A stretch of 64,000 nt of DNA from Leptoclinus maculatus. Lineage: Eukaryota > Chordata > Actinopteri > Perciformes > Stichaeidae. The notes beneath the pieces were generated by a model. It made no database searches and was not told the DNA's origin. It worked only from the letters and a program-made list of their open reading frames with translations. The translations under genes were made by a program, and so were the position numbers. The stretch is taken from assembly GCA_032191485.1 (NCBI GenBank), contig JAVDOI010000010.1:6379318-6443317 (forward strand). The letters are read 5' to 3'. Positions 12,435 to 24,132 of the stretch are shown here, piece after piece (the stretch's first letter is position 1; each line of letters starts with the position of its first letter).

Positions 12435-12487
12435 TCCAGGGATTTGACACTGCTATTCAAGCCCTGCGGTTTCCATGGTGCTGGCTG

Positions 12488-12497
12488 CCTTATATGG
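12488..12497. promoter_or_regulatory. Perfect CArG box (SRF-type site)
   Basis: CCTTATATGG fits CC(A/T)6GG exactly. It lies about 1.9 kb upstream of the nr2f6 ATG, between the TG and CA arrays. Occupancy by SRF is inference. Confidence 0.4.
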
Positions 12498-12543
12498 CCT
12501 TTGGAGTCAAAGAGCAAAGAGAGTGGGCTGTGTGGGGCAGTAT

Positions 12544-12616
<73 letters not shown>
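12544..12616. repeat. (CA)n microsatellite, about 36 units
   Basis: A long uninterrupted CA array. It is likely length-polymorphic and a potential Z-DNA former. ORFs across it are artefacts. Confidence 0.95.
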
Positions 12617-12618
<2 letters not shown>

Positions 12619-12913
12619 AAGGATGTGGAGGATCTCTCTCCTCAGAGACGCAGAGAGCATGACCCCAAGGCCTCAAAAAACCCTCCGACAATACCGGATT
12701 ACCCCGAAGCCTTGCAACAAATACAAGCAAGCAGAGCTCCTGCCTGCCCTTTTGTCTTTTAGAAAGCAATCAAATGTCGGGGGGTGGGGGTGGGGGGGGG
12801 GGGTTTCGGCGTTGCGGTACACGTTATAAGAAGCCGTGCAAAACAGCAGAGAGCTGAGCTTTATTTCTCAAAGGGCGGCGATATCTTTTCCCATTTGAAT
12901 GACACACTTTGAT

Positions 12914-12923
12914 CTCACGTGAG
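12914..12923. promoter_or_regulatory. Palindromic E-box CTCACGTGAG
   Basis: A 10-bp perfect palindrome with the CACGTG core used by bHLH-zip factors such as USF, MITF/TFE and MYC/MAX. It sits in a complex-sequence block upstream of nr2f6. A motif match only. Confidence 0.35.
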
Positions 12924-13490
12924 AGCAGCCCCGCTTGAGAACGGCTTATTGTGCGGGAGGTAAAGGTTACCTTCTTGTGGTCATTGCTCATTTGCTCAAG
13001 GCCCTCTGTCTCAGCGCTTTGTGGAGCACACAGTGATTTGTGATCGAGGTTACCCCGAGAGGTCAAACCGACTTTCACACCCCTGCCACGCTAAAAAGCC
13101 CAGGGTCAAATGCAGATAAAGGGGAGGGGAGGACGCACAGCAGCCCTGGATAAGAGCTTTAGGAGATAAGTGCTGAATCTGCTTGTAAATGTGCAGCTCT
13201 TTGGGGGGGGGGGGGGGTTGTAGATATGGCGAGATGAAAGTGTCCGTCCTCTGAGAGATTCACTATATGCATGCTTGTTGTCTTATCTAAAGAGTGTTTA
13301 CAGAGATTTTAAAGGCATTCTCCCCCCCCCCCCCCCACACACACACACACACAAACACTTATATGGCATTCCTAAATCTAAACCCAGCTTTACCCCCTGG
13401 AGAACAGAATGTGTGTGTGTGTGTGTGTGACAGAGACACATTGTCCTGGCCATTGTGCAGCTAATGGGTCATCAGAGGGTTTTGTGTGTG

Positions 13491-13491
13491 G

Positions 13492-13538
<47 letters not shown>

Positions 13539-13557
13539 TGTGTGTGTGTGTGTGTGT
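13491..13557. repeat. Compound (TG)n(GA)n(TG)n microsatellite
   Basis: TG units, then about 15 GA units, then TG units again, with no unrelated sequence between. Smaller TG/CA arrays lie at 13337-13353 and 13411-13429, with a poly-C run (13322-13336) directly before the first and a poly-G run at about 13203-13217. Confidence 0.9.
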
Positions 13558-14724
13558 TAATTTGAATGAAAGTCCCTTTAATTAGGCCACTGTGCCTTCT
13601 TATTGTCACTTTTTGTGTTGGCAAAGATTAGGCTTGTCAAATAAAGGGAGCTTGTAAAAGACTGTGTGTGAGAAGATGAGATAACACGGAGCTGTTAATC
13701 AATCGTTTTGTACGTTTAAGACATTTTAAATTGTTCTGTTTGTTGCTTTTTGTTTTGTATTTTAATAGTAGGTATCATCTCAGTCTTAATTTAACTCAAA
13801 CTTTTTGAGTCAATTCTCTGATGTAATCGCATCCATTTTCTGATCACTGATGTCCGGGTCCAAAGCACCGCCGTTATACTGGTGGTAATGTTCACGTTGA
13901 TATTTATTTCAGTCGCATTCAGTAAATTCGAGCTCCTCATTACGGACAGGCTTGCCTAATCTTGCTTCAACGCTGCTCCAGTGTTCCTGGACACAGGACT
14001 TCTTCTATGTCGTCTTACATGTAGGTTTACCCTTACTTCACCAAATTGCAGCAGAATATCGACAATTAGTCGGTAATTTACAATAAAATATAATTTGAAC
14101 AGACTGAATATTTCCCTAAAGAAGAAGAACTATGATATACTATAGACTCAAAGATATGCTGCACATGCCTAACATTTCCACTTCAGGGTGTGTGTGTCTG
14201 TGTGTGTCTGTCTGTCTGAGAGAAACCCCCGAGGGCCGGAGTGACGTGACCTTTGAACCGACAGTCGGGAATGTTGTTGCTCCCAGCGAGCAATGCAGAA
14301 ATGCAAGACTGCAAATGTTGCAAAAAGATAAGATGTCTGCCAAGCTGCCAACCCAACAGATATACAGTATAACACACACAGAGACAGTGTAACAGTTTAA
14401 TAGTGAGTTGCAGTTCAAAAACTCTATTTAGACCAAACATAAAAGGGTTAAGTAGAAATGTGTTCCGTGTGAAACAGCCCAACCCCTAAGTGTATCAATG
14501 TATTTCACAACTGAAGTCAAATTGGAACAGCATTACACCCAGTGACAGAACCAGGCTGGCTTGTAAAAAGTAATGAACATAAAGAGCCGCTGAAACAACG
14601 ACCAGTGGATCATCTAAATGGTACGAAAGATGAATTGAGTGTGGTAGCTTAATGCTAAATATGAAGGCATCCCTCGTCCAAAATATATATATAACTGGCA
14701 AGACTAGCACTCCTACTAATCAAG

Positions 14725-15247
14725 CGGCAACCTCCAGGTCTGTAAAGTGAAGCCAATGTTAGTGCCTTAAACGTGCATTCTTTCTACTGGCCAGCAGGGG
14801 GCGACTCCTCTGGTTGCAAAAATATGTCAGATTGTATGGAAGTCAATGAGAAAATGACTACTTTTCACTTTATTTGATACCTCAGTAAATATAAGTTTGA
14901 CTTTGCAGTCTCTAGTTTCAGGTCTTCAGTACAGCATGATGTTCATTTAGTAAATGATGGTCCCATGTAGAGTTAAATAGACCATAAAGCAGAGTATGTT
15001 TTAGGGGCGTAGCTACCTTGTGATTGACAGGTCGCTACCACGGCGTTGTCCAGTCTGTGAGTCGTCTTTCAGCTTTAACCCTTTCACCGTTTGCTTTCAG
15101 TTCATGAAAGTTAATTGGACCCTTTTTGGTTGGTTAAAAATGTCTGATTCGGCGTCCGGTTGTACTTTGCTCCACCCTCTCATGTCACATCTGGCTGCAA
15201 CAAACCAAGATAGCGACGGCAATAACTTCGCCATCATTTTAACTTGA
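14725..15247. repeat. Dispersed percomorph-type repeat carrying a CTCF-like motif
   Basis: I recognise the order GCCAGCAGGGGGCGACTCC, GATTGTATGGAAGTCAATGA, CAGCATGATGTTCAT, AGGGGCGTAGCTACCTTGTG and ATTGACAGGTCGCTACCAC as a high-copy non-coding repeat seen in spiny-rayed fish sequences. A short ORF over 15020-15247 is part of it and not a gene. Boundaries are approximate. Confidence 0.65.
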
Positions 15248-16748
15248 GCGATTTGCTAATTTTACACAAACATAACATTCAGAAATAGATTTCAGATTGT
15301 ATATCAACTTTATCCTTTCAGGTTTTTTTTAAGGTACACCAAGCTAAAGAACAGCGCTATCCTGCCGACATGAAGGTAATCGTGTTTAGCTTTGTTTCAA
15401 AGATTGAAACTTCATGGACATTTTGAAGGTAAATCTTTTGCGCCCCTCTTTTATTGTTATAACCTTAATTAAGACAGGATTTATTGCATGGCTCTTGTTT
15501 TAGACTGTATTAGTTTTAATTAGATGTACCTAATGAACTGGAAACTGAAGGCGGACACCACAAAGCAGTCGTGACGCAAACCCTTCATCAACCCACAGTT
15601 GACACAGTCTAACATCTCATACTGCAGTTCAAACCCCTCCAACTAAAATAGTTTAACCTGAGTTAGTTTGGGGTTTTCTGCAATTTTAATGACCAGATCA
15701 AAATCCCCCCCCCTCCGGCTTCTTTTACTGCTGCCATTTTAAGTCACTTCTATTTCTGGTTATCCAGGGTTACACACACACACCTGTTGAGTCTTCCACC
15801 ACCAGCAGTGAGACTAAATAGATCAACAATTCTACTCTACAGCAGGTTTACACACATTTGTATGCACCACCATGTTTGTCCATGTCTCTGCCAGACGTTT
15901 TGAATTATTTGATCGTATACCTCCAGCTTCATGCTGTTGCCTTGCTACACCTTTTGCTCTAAAATCAGCTCCATTCATGTTTCCATTTCTAACTTCACAC
16001 GTCATACATGTTCATGTTCTTGTGCACGCAAATATTTCATCTAAGCTAATACATTTTTCATAGATATATCTATCTAAATTTATAATTTCTAATAATTTAT
16101 AATTTAGTTGAGTTTTCTAGATTACTCAACAGATATGGATTTGTTTCTTGGAAGAGACCCCACTTTGTAATTAAACCTTTCATGGCATATAATAAACATT
16201 CGTAGCTTAAAGTTTCTATTGTGTTTAATTGTGTGCAATGCACTTTTTTAAACCTTGTAAAGATCTTCAGAATTCTTATCAGTTGTCCTGTCTGTCATAT
16301 TTGAATAAATTATTTTTGTTTTGTTTTGTTGGGCTTCAAATTGTCAGACATATTTTATAATTAAGACTACAGGATGGGTCATTAAACCCCCACGCTTTGG
16401 CATTTTTGCGGCAGGTCCAAACACGAATCACTCAGCTATTGATTCAGTTAACATTTGAACCATTTAAGTTAACCTTTAATGTCTGTTACAGAGGACCGTC
16501 GCATGACAAATACGACCCCCTGTGTCTAAAGTTAGGCCAGCCCTCTCCCTGAGGCATCCCCAGCAACCACTGTAATTCAATCTCAGGGTGTTGGTGTGTG
16601 TGCTCTCAACCGCATCAGCATATGGAAAGTAGGTCTTTACTGAAAGTAATCATGAGGCAGCCTTCTACCCTGGGACTGCGTTTTCACCACGCTCTGATGG
16701 CTGTCAAATGTTTAGAGTTACAGTGACAGCTTCACCCTGAGACCGCAG

Positions 16749-16761
16749 TGACCTGTGACCT
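16749..16761 (-). promoter_or_regulatory. Perfect DR1 nuclear-receptor element
   Basis: On the - strand this reads AGGTCACAGGTCA: two exact AGGTCA half-sites spaced by one base, the textbook site for COUP-TF, HNF4, RXR and PPAR/RXR dimers. It lies 6.2 kb upstream of the nr2f6 ATG in a block of complex sequence. NR2F6 belongs to the family that binds DR1, so autoregulation is conceivable. Confidence 0.5.
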
Positions 16762-17704
16762 TTGAGGAATGGACAAGCCTGGAAACAAAAACAGAGGCCT
16801 TTTGTGGGGCTCAAAGAGAAAACATCTGCTGGGCCGAGGACACGGAGAGAAGAGGGGGATTAACTCTCGGGGATTCATCATTAGGTCATTTTAGCCACCT
16901 TCCGATTAGTGGTGCCTGATGGGAGCGTGCAGAAAGCCACTGTACATCTCATTAACTACGACCCAAATCACCCTTATTTTACCCATTGATGCCCCAGCTG
17001 CCTGTTGGCTCAGCAGGAAAAATTGATTTAAAAAAAAAAAAAAAACAAGCAGATGAATACAATATGAAGGAGAATTTCCTTGATATGAATGCTGCAGTCT
17101 CTCTTATCACATCACCACAGGAGCCACTGGTCACAGCGAGTCTTTCATTTTTAGATTGAATTGGAGCCTGAATAAATGATCTGAGAGGATTGCACATCAC
17201 GGTGCCCGTTGAGAAAATCCACTTGAACAATTCTGGCTTTGATATCATCATGCATTGTCATGATAAATGAATGTCTGAATTTTCTAACCCCACTGAAGCA
17301 GGAGTGTACATAACAACAGAAAGTATTTACTCGCTCTCTCTCAAATTGGGCACATGCAGCTTTTTAGCACCATATTGTTTATTTGTCTCTGTCTGGTGGT
17401 CGACTCAGGTATTTACCACTTCCCATCTGTGTCTCGGTAACAGAGACCTCTTTCTTCAGGCTAGCCATCCTGTGTATAGCACAAGGCTGTGATGTGGGTA
17501 ACCAGATCCTTCAGAGCAAGTTACCAATTAGCCAAACATCTCCGGAGGGAAACCCCATGGTGTACTTCTTCATGATAGTCGGGCACTATCATCAGGAACC
17601 TTGTTGTTCTGTAAGGGCGGGTAACACAATAGGGCAGGTATAGGTGCAGTGAGAACGTACTGGGGTTAAAAGAAAACAGAGAAATTGGATTATTTCCCAT
17701 TAAG

Positions 17705-18080
17705 TGGATAGTTGACATTTTATGAAATACACTTATTGAGCAGTTGCCAGGCAACCAGCAGAGACTCCCAGCTCCCAGCCAACACAAAGTTGTTGGTAAT
17801 ACAACCAATGGTTTTTACACCTGTTTTTACAGATTAATAAAAAAGAGAGAGCCAAGATAGACACAAAGACAACTGTCATATCAAACGCATGTGAAGCTAT
17901 AGCTAGGAGACCCTCATCTTAGCTTCATTTAAGCATACGAACTAAAAACAGGAGGAAATAGCGAGCTTGGCTCTGTCCAAACGTGACAAAAATGATAACA
18001 GGAAGTTGCTTCTCATCAAGAGAGTGTTTGGCACATAACCCATCGTAAATCTACAAGCTATCCGGCTGCTGGCTCAAGTG
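17705..18080. repeat. Degenerate MITE-like repeat, probably related to the 22221-22570 element
   Basis: It begins with GGATAGTTGACATTTTATGA and contains ACAGGAGGAAATAGCGAGCT followed by TGGCTCTGTCC. These match, in diverged form, motifs in the reverse complement of the element at 22221-22570. The right end is unclear. Confidence 0.4.
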
Positions 18081-18632
18081 GTGTTTATCTTGTCATCTAT
18101 CTCTTAGCAAGATTGTAAATACCGTACAATATACAGTATTTCCCAATATGTCAAATTATGCCTATGAGGAATACAATTGCCTTGTCTGAGCATTCGTAAC
18201 CTCTTCCTGAAACCTGAGACATCGTTACACCTAGTACGTAAGAATGTAAAAAGATCATGTCCAGCCAGATTCAAGGTACATTTACATTTTTCAAACTTGG
18301 AGGATTGTTGTTAGTTGAACAATTCAGGAGCAGAGACTGTGTGTGAGACTCGGTCTATCAAATATTGAACACAAATAATCAGATATAACAGTAAAAGCCA
18401 ATAATAACTGAAATACATGTTTTTGAATTAATGTATACAGGACACAGCTTTTTATAGTGTTCACCATGTAGTACTTTATTTTTACTGCTTTATTTAAGGA
18501 TAATTTATTCTAAAATCTTCATTTACATACATTCATTCACTACATTTATTGATAAATAGAGCATTGAGGCAGTCTTCAGATGCAGTTATATTGATCTCCC
18601 ACTAGGTAGCAGTGTTCCATGACAATTAATAC

Positions 18633-18634
<2 letters not shown>

Positions 18635-18717
<83 letters not shown>
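18635..18717. repeat. (TG)n microsatellite, about 41 units
   Basis: An uninterrupted TG array, the longest in the window. Confidence 0.95.
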
Positions 18718-18718
<1 letters not shown>

Positions 18719-18874
18719 TTTAATATTACATTGAGACTGTCCTCTCCCTGCGCCATCAGTCCAAACGCCATATCATTATTACTTAAAGCTTTCTTGTCTT
18801 GTTTCAATTAGCAAAATGCTGATTTATTGACTAGCTTCATGTAAACAGTACATGTTATACAGTAACCACAACTT

Positions 18875-18965
18875 ATGTATTTAAGACCACCTAAACCTGA
18901 GACCAAGTCGTGACCCAGACCAAGGCCGGGTGAGACCGAGTCAAGACCAGACCAGTGTCTCATCC
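18875..18965. repeat. Short GA(G)ACCAAG-type dispersed repeat
   Basis: A chain of related words (GAGACCAAGTC, GTGACCCAGACCAAGG, GTGAGACCGAGTCAAGACCA) forms a degenerate internal repeat of the kind often seen dispersed in fish genomes. No coding potential. Confidence 0.45.
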
Positions 18966-20474
18966 CACAGTGCATGACACGCATGAGATCAAATGTGAAA
19001 TATACAAACCATAAAAACACCCGCAGAATAAGATTCCTCTTCATTCATGCATGAAAGTATGTGCACATATATATATATATATATATATACAAATTGTGAG
19101 ATATGATTCTATATGTATGACTATAGACATATATTTGACTTTGACAAAAAAGTTGGTTTCATTTTTATCATTTTAATTTTCAATTTTGTTTTTGTTAAAA
19201 ACTGGCTTTTTTAATTTATTTTTTTTTGCTGCATGAATCCTCAAGTCTGAAGTGTCATAGTAATGTGGGGGGACATGTAGTTCATGCTCAACAAACCAGG
19301 GAAAGAAGATGTCAACAAACCTCTTCAGCTGACAGGAAACCATCCCTGTAAACACTTCAGCTTGCTTTGTGTCTAACAGAACATTTACATACTTAAACAC
19401 GCCAACACAATAGAGCTCTGTTCCCTCACTACTTGACCCAGTGAAGCTTTTAGTCTGTGACAGAGGCCACTCCAAAAACTGTACATTGTGTTAAACTGTG
19501 CGATGTCAGCTACAGCAGCAGATGCTACCAGTAGATGGGTGGTTCGTGGTTCGTGGTTCGTGGTGCAGCTTTGGCTTGTACACCCATGAGGTGCTGCCAA
19601 ATGTGTCTGTTTCACACACCCACATGGGTTTCAATAAGCTTCTGGGTGAAGAAGTAAACATCAAAACATTTGGTTCGGATAAGCAGTTTTCAGTGGAGCT
19701 GAAAAAAACCTTTAATCTTAAATAATATTGATTCGTGTTAAAAATGTAAGTCGATGAAATCCGACTGCTGCTATGTTTAGAAGAATCTAAACCTGTTTAG
19801 TTTTTATCATTTGTATTAAGGGGTCATCCAAAGTTAACACAATAATATGTATATAGAAGATATGTATCCAACAATTTATTATTAAAACCACTTTAAAAGT
19901 GCAACCCACACTCTACAACAGACCTGGAAAAAAGTATTCAATATATATGTCGCTAACCATAAACAAATTATGATGTTTTAATATTGTTCATGGTACTTCA
20001 AGTCACAAAGACAATTATTGTCCTATTGTTCATGGTAGTTCAAGTCACAACCTTTAATAGTTGATAATGTTTACAGCTTTGAAGGTCTTCCTTTTTTTAG
20101 TTTGTGCCGAGTCAGTTTCTGATGTTTCAGAAGTTGATAGCGAGTCGGGAACAGCTCACTGCACACCGGGCACTGGTGCAATTTCCCCCCAATGTTGTTG
20201 TTGTTATCGTCCTTGCCTCGCTAAAACGCGGCGCTGTTCGCTTGAGCCCGAGATCTTCAATTCTAAAAAAAAAATTCAAGTTCCGTTCACCGAAAAATAT
20301 CGACATTTTACGAAACTTTAAAGTCGTACATGACTGACACCCCCCTCCCCCCGTCGTACGCTTTGTACGACCGTGAAAATGTTGAAAACGGCCTCTAACT
20401 TTGCTGTTAACAGCAGCAGTCACTAATATCTAATAAAATCCCTTTAATTTGTTCAGTAAGATGACAGAGGATTG

Positions 20475-21248
20475 TATGGAAGCCCATTCCTGCCAGCAAA
20501 AAAAAAAAAAAAAGATCACTAAAAAAAAAAAAAAAGAAATAGTAACTTAAAAAAAAAAAAATGTAATTCACAAAAAAAAAAAAAAAAAATACACCCACAA
20601 AATAAATAATAATAATTCTAAGAATTTTTTATTTTTTTTATTTTACTTTTTTTCCACCACCAGCAAAAAAAAAAAAAACTTTTGGTGCATCCATCTGTAA
20701 CCATAACACTGACCAGATTTTTCCAGTTGCTATAGAAAGTCGAAATTATGAGATACTTTAACACAACAGTCATAGAAGCAGCTATGACATATGAATGGAT
20801 TGTGAGTACATTGAAGACTTCTTTAAAACGTGGCTTTACAACACATGAAATACAGATGATGTTTCACATGGATTGTACTGAGCAAACGCACCCTTGAATA
20901 GAATGTTAAGCAAGAAGCAGCTCTGGAGTATAAAGAATGAAACCAATGTGGCTGAGGTGGCGACCAATAAACAGCAACTGGAAACATCTTCTTTTTTTTT
21001 TTTTTTGCTGACAGAGGAAAAAGTAAAAAAAAAAAATATATATATATATATTTTTTTTTTTTGTGAATTCATTTCTTTCTTTGTTTTTCTTTTTTTGTGA
21101 ATTAATTATATCTTTTTTTTTTTTTGTGAATTACATTTTTTTTTTTTTTTTTAAGTTACTATTTTTTTTTTTTTAGTGAACTTATTTATTTATTTATTTT
21201 TTTTGTGATCTTTTTTTTTTTTTTTTGTTGGTGGAAATGGGCTTCCAT
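20475..21248. mobile_element. 774-bp A/T-rich fold-back element flanked by 7-bp direct repeats
   Basis: The left arm (20475 to about 20731) and right arm (about 20973 to 21248) are inverted copies of each other. Both start TATGGAAGCCCATT or ATGGAAGCCCATT going inward. They then share, in the same order, a Cys-free poly-A block, GATCAC, poly-A, ATAGTAACTT, poly-A, TGTAATTCAC, poly-A, later a CAGCAAAA block, and finally TTTCCAGTTGCT. Arms are about 260-275 bp with many poly-A length differences; the spacer is about 240 bp of unique-looking sequence. AGGATTG occurs immediately outside both ends (20468-20474 and 21249-21255), as expected of a target-site duplication. It has no transposase ORF, so it would be non-autonomous. 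I cannot assign a superfamily. Confidence 0.7.
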
Positions 21249-22220
21249 AGGATTGAATAAAAGATCTCTTAAAATGACAAATTTCTGTTGTGGTGCTTAC
21301 CCTGTATCGTCTTCCCGAAGTGAGTTTTTCAAATTCATTAAACAAAGGATGTAAAAGGTCCCGAACTATCAATGTAGCTTTCCTCCTGGTTTGCGGAGTG
21401 GACAGCTCCACCAGCTGTCTCTGGGGGTTTTGTATGATCTTACTGGCAGTGTGGACTATGTTTGTGAGTTTTCTTTTAGACACATAAGATCATTTGAAAT
21501 ACTCACAAACATAATTTTAGATTATAATCAAATTGGCATACTGAAAACATGCCTTTGTGTATTCATGTGAAGGCCCATCTAGGGATCAATAGTCCTAAGG
21601 AAATTTGTTTATAGTGAAGTCTGTGATTATCAAGAGTAACTCGGATGTTTTCACTGGAAAGATGTGTTGCTGTTGAGTATTTCAGGTGTCATTTTGTAGT
21701 TCTTTGAGCAGCACAAACAAAACTCCATTCACCTTTCATGTAACTGAGATGCCTTCTCATATTTAAGACGAAAATATCACAAAACCTCAGCACATTCAAT
21801 CAAATCTGTCTGCATGGCTGAGTAACGCTCGGAGTAAATGTGCCTTTAACACAATTTTCAAAGCAACAGTGTATTTGACTGTTTCAGCTCTTGTTGAGGC
21901 GCACACATTGTTAGAAGCTTCCATCTCAAAGTGCAGGAGAGTACCGTTGGTGTGCAGGATTACAGTGCTGCCACCCTTTGCACAGGATACTCTTATATCC
22001 TTTCTTTACTGGATATATCCGTTCTAGAGGCAGACTTTTTCTTGGAAGTAGCTCAAATTGTAACACAATGACGTTTCCATGTTGCGCTGGGTTTTTGGCT
22101 TTAATGACTTAATAGACTGAAGCAGAGAGCGTCTTTGAGATAATAAAGCAGCACCTCTGACCTGAATTTGTTATATTATTTAATTATTTAAAATGTATAA
22201 TCTAACAATATAACTAAGGG

Positions 22221-22570
22221 TAGTTCGACATTTTGGGAAATTGACACCACCACATGATAAGCATAAAGATTGTACACAGGAATCAGTGAGCCTGGAGGCT
22301 TGGGGTTGAGGTTGGCAGGAATTTCTGTGCTTCAGTTTTTGTACGGAGTAAAGAGACAAGATGTGACTTGTTGATCAGTGAGCTTTAGATGTGCTGGTAA
22401 TTGTGTTTTTTGTATTCTTTAGACAGAGCCAGGCTAGTTGTTTTCCCCTGTTTACAGTCTTTATGCTAACTGGCTGTAGCTTGATATTTAGCATACAGAC
22501 ATGAGAGTCGTGTCAATGTCTCACTCTCAGCAAGAAGGCAAATACGCGTATTATTCATAATGTCGAACTA
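22221..22570. mobile_element. 350-bp MITE with TAGTTCGACA termini
   Basis: It starts TAGTTCGACATTTTGGGAAA and ends with TGTCGAACTA. The ends are exact 10-bp inverted repeats that include a terminal TA, consistent with a Tc1/mariner-like TA target. On the - strand the interior reads ACTCTCATGTCTGTATGCTA, AAGCTACAGCCAGTTAGCAT and AGCCTGGCTCTGTC, word order I recognise from a very common non-coding teleost repeat. No ORF of note. Confidence 0.7.
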
Positions 22571-23806
22571 TTCCTTTAACTTTCTTTCTTTCTTATGATA
22601 GTGACATCATACAAAAAATCCTCACAATCCCTGTTTCAATATCTGACAGTGAGCTATAGTCAAACCTTTTATTGTCTTTTTATTTCATGTGATAAGTCTG
22701 CTGGACATAAGTTAATAAAACTGAATGGACTGCACTCTGTCATTATAATATACAAATAGTTATTTTACTGCGTGAGAACTCTCTAACTGAATCAAGGCAT
22801 TAGTGAGGCGTATGAATTATGCAACAAGCCTCTCTTACTGATTTGAGAGAGCTGTGTCAGCCAGGTTGGCAACATCCCGTAAAAAATCTGGGGGGAAAAA
22901 ATCATACCGAAAGTGGCGATAAAAAAAGCCCACTTCAACCTCAATTAAATCAACAACGTGACTGTTTATTTCTCGTAATTGTCTCTGATATCCTGCATTT
23001 CTTGGCGCCTTTTATCAAGGATCTCGTCCAAAAAGTTGCTTCAGGTTTGGCCATTAACAGTTCCTCTATGAATTACTGCTTCCTATGAAGATGAGGCCTG
23101 ACACGTCAACAATGCCTGGCAGGAAAAAGTTGTGTCTGTTACTGTCAGGCTCCTCTATTTCATTTTAAATTGCCTAGTCTCTCTTTGTGCGTGTGTGTCT
23201 CCGGTGAGACAGAGGGCAGCTTACCCACGTCATCATGTTGGACTGAGACTCGCGGCATCAAAGAGCCACTGGACGAGAACGTCAGAGAACAACATGAGCC
23301 ATTGTCCTCCTGGCCTGCTGTGCACCGGAAAACACTGTTTATGATCCCATAAAAAAAAAAAAAAGTTTGGCACAGTAAATCCAGTGAGCTCTTAATGGCC
23401 TGCCATTTTTTCGCAATAGAAAACAGTGTCCGTGTAAATGTCACTTCATCAATAACATCAATTTGAGACTTCTCTATTTTGCATTCTGCACTCTCCCTTT
23501 AAAGAGTCATACTAATTTGCTCAAAACTAAATGCTCATGAAATTAGATTTTATTGCTGATTCAAAAAAATTGTTTTACTGTGTGACTGGGAACATTTTCA
23601 AAACTGGAATGTCTTTAATGTGTTAAACACAAACTCTGGCTTTGGTGTTTGAGTGTGTACTGTAGATTGCATGCCTACAGCTGATAACTGTTGATAACCT
23701 CTGCATAGGGAGGGGCAGCCAGCGTTTGTGGGGCAATGGCCTCTGCAGGGAGGGGACTGAGTTCAGGACAACTTCCCATCATGGGAAGTGTGTGGCCAGA
23801 GGAGTT

Positions 23807-23812
23807 TATAAA
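23807..23812 (+). promoter_or_regulatory. Candidate TATA box for plvap
   Basis: TATAAA in the context GAGTTTATAAAGTCC, 326 bases before the plvap ATG. The region between contains a strong pyrimidine tract and CAG ending at 24128, so a non-coding first exon spliced to the ATG exon is possible. Confidence 0.35.
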
Positions 23813-24132
23813 GTCCTGCACATGTTTAGACCTCACTCACAATCAGATCAATTCTCATGTCATCAGCACTGCTGAGAGGAAACGTCTGGTCCACGACGGT
23901 AGAGCGTTTGGCTTTGTTAGAGGAAGGAGCGCGAGCTTTACACAAAGGGTCTGTGAAATCCACCAGCTGGTCTGAAATAATTCAGCATTGAGTTATTTAA
24001 TCATTTCGATTGCAGAGTGCTGAGAGGGAACTCGTCTGTCCTTTGATTTAGAGATGGACCTTGTTTGAACTCATCGTAATCCTCGAGCTTTAACAATTTT
24101 TTTCTGACCTTCCCTTTCTGCCATCAGCAACC

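Larger units (their letters stand above)
10548..12450 (-). promoter_or_regulatory. Upstream / 5' UTR region of nr2f6
   Basis: The 1.9 kb before the nr2f6 ATG is mixed: moderately GC-rich stretches, pyrimidine runs (11640-11690) and CA/TG microsatellites. Several short ORFs on both strands are low-complexity and do not resemble proteins. This is where the transcription start should lie, but I see no decisive TATA or initiator, so no start is placed. COUP-TF genes typically use CpG-rich promoters. Confidence 0.45.
12617..24132. other. 11.5-kb gene-free region between nr2f6 and plvap
   Basis: Two divergently transcribed genes flank this stretch. No exon with matching splice phases or protein similarity was found on either strand. 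It contains microsatellites, homopolymers and several mobile-element remnants listed separately. Two blocks look less repetitive and more like candidate regulatory DNA: about 12.83-13.17 kb and 16.48-17.28 kb. Confidence 0.6.

Noticed and set aside
12032..12829. 265-codon + strand ORF and several ORFs overlapping it
   Set aside because: They run through CA/TG microsatellites and give Cys-Val or His-Thr polymers with no recognisable domain.
23736..23975. 79-codon ORF upstream of plvap
   Set aside because: No family resemblance; it covers the presumed plvap promoter and 5' UTR.
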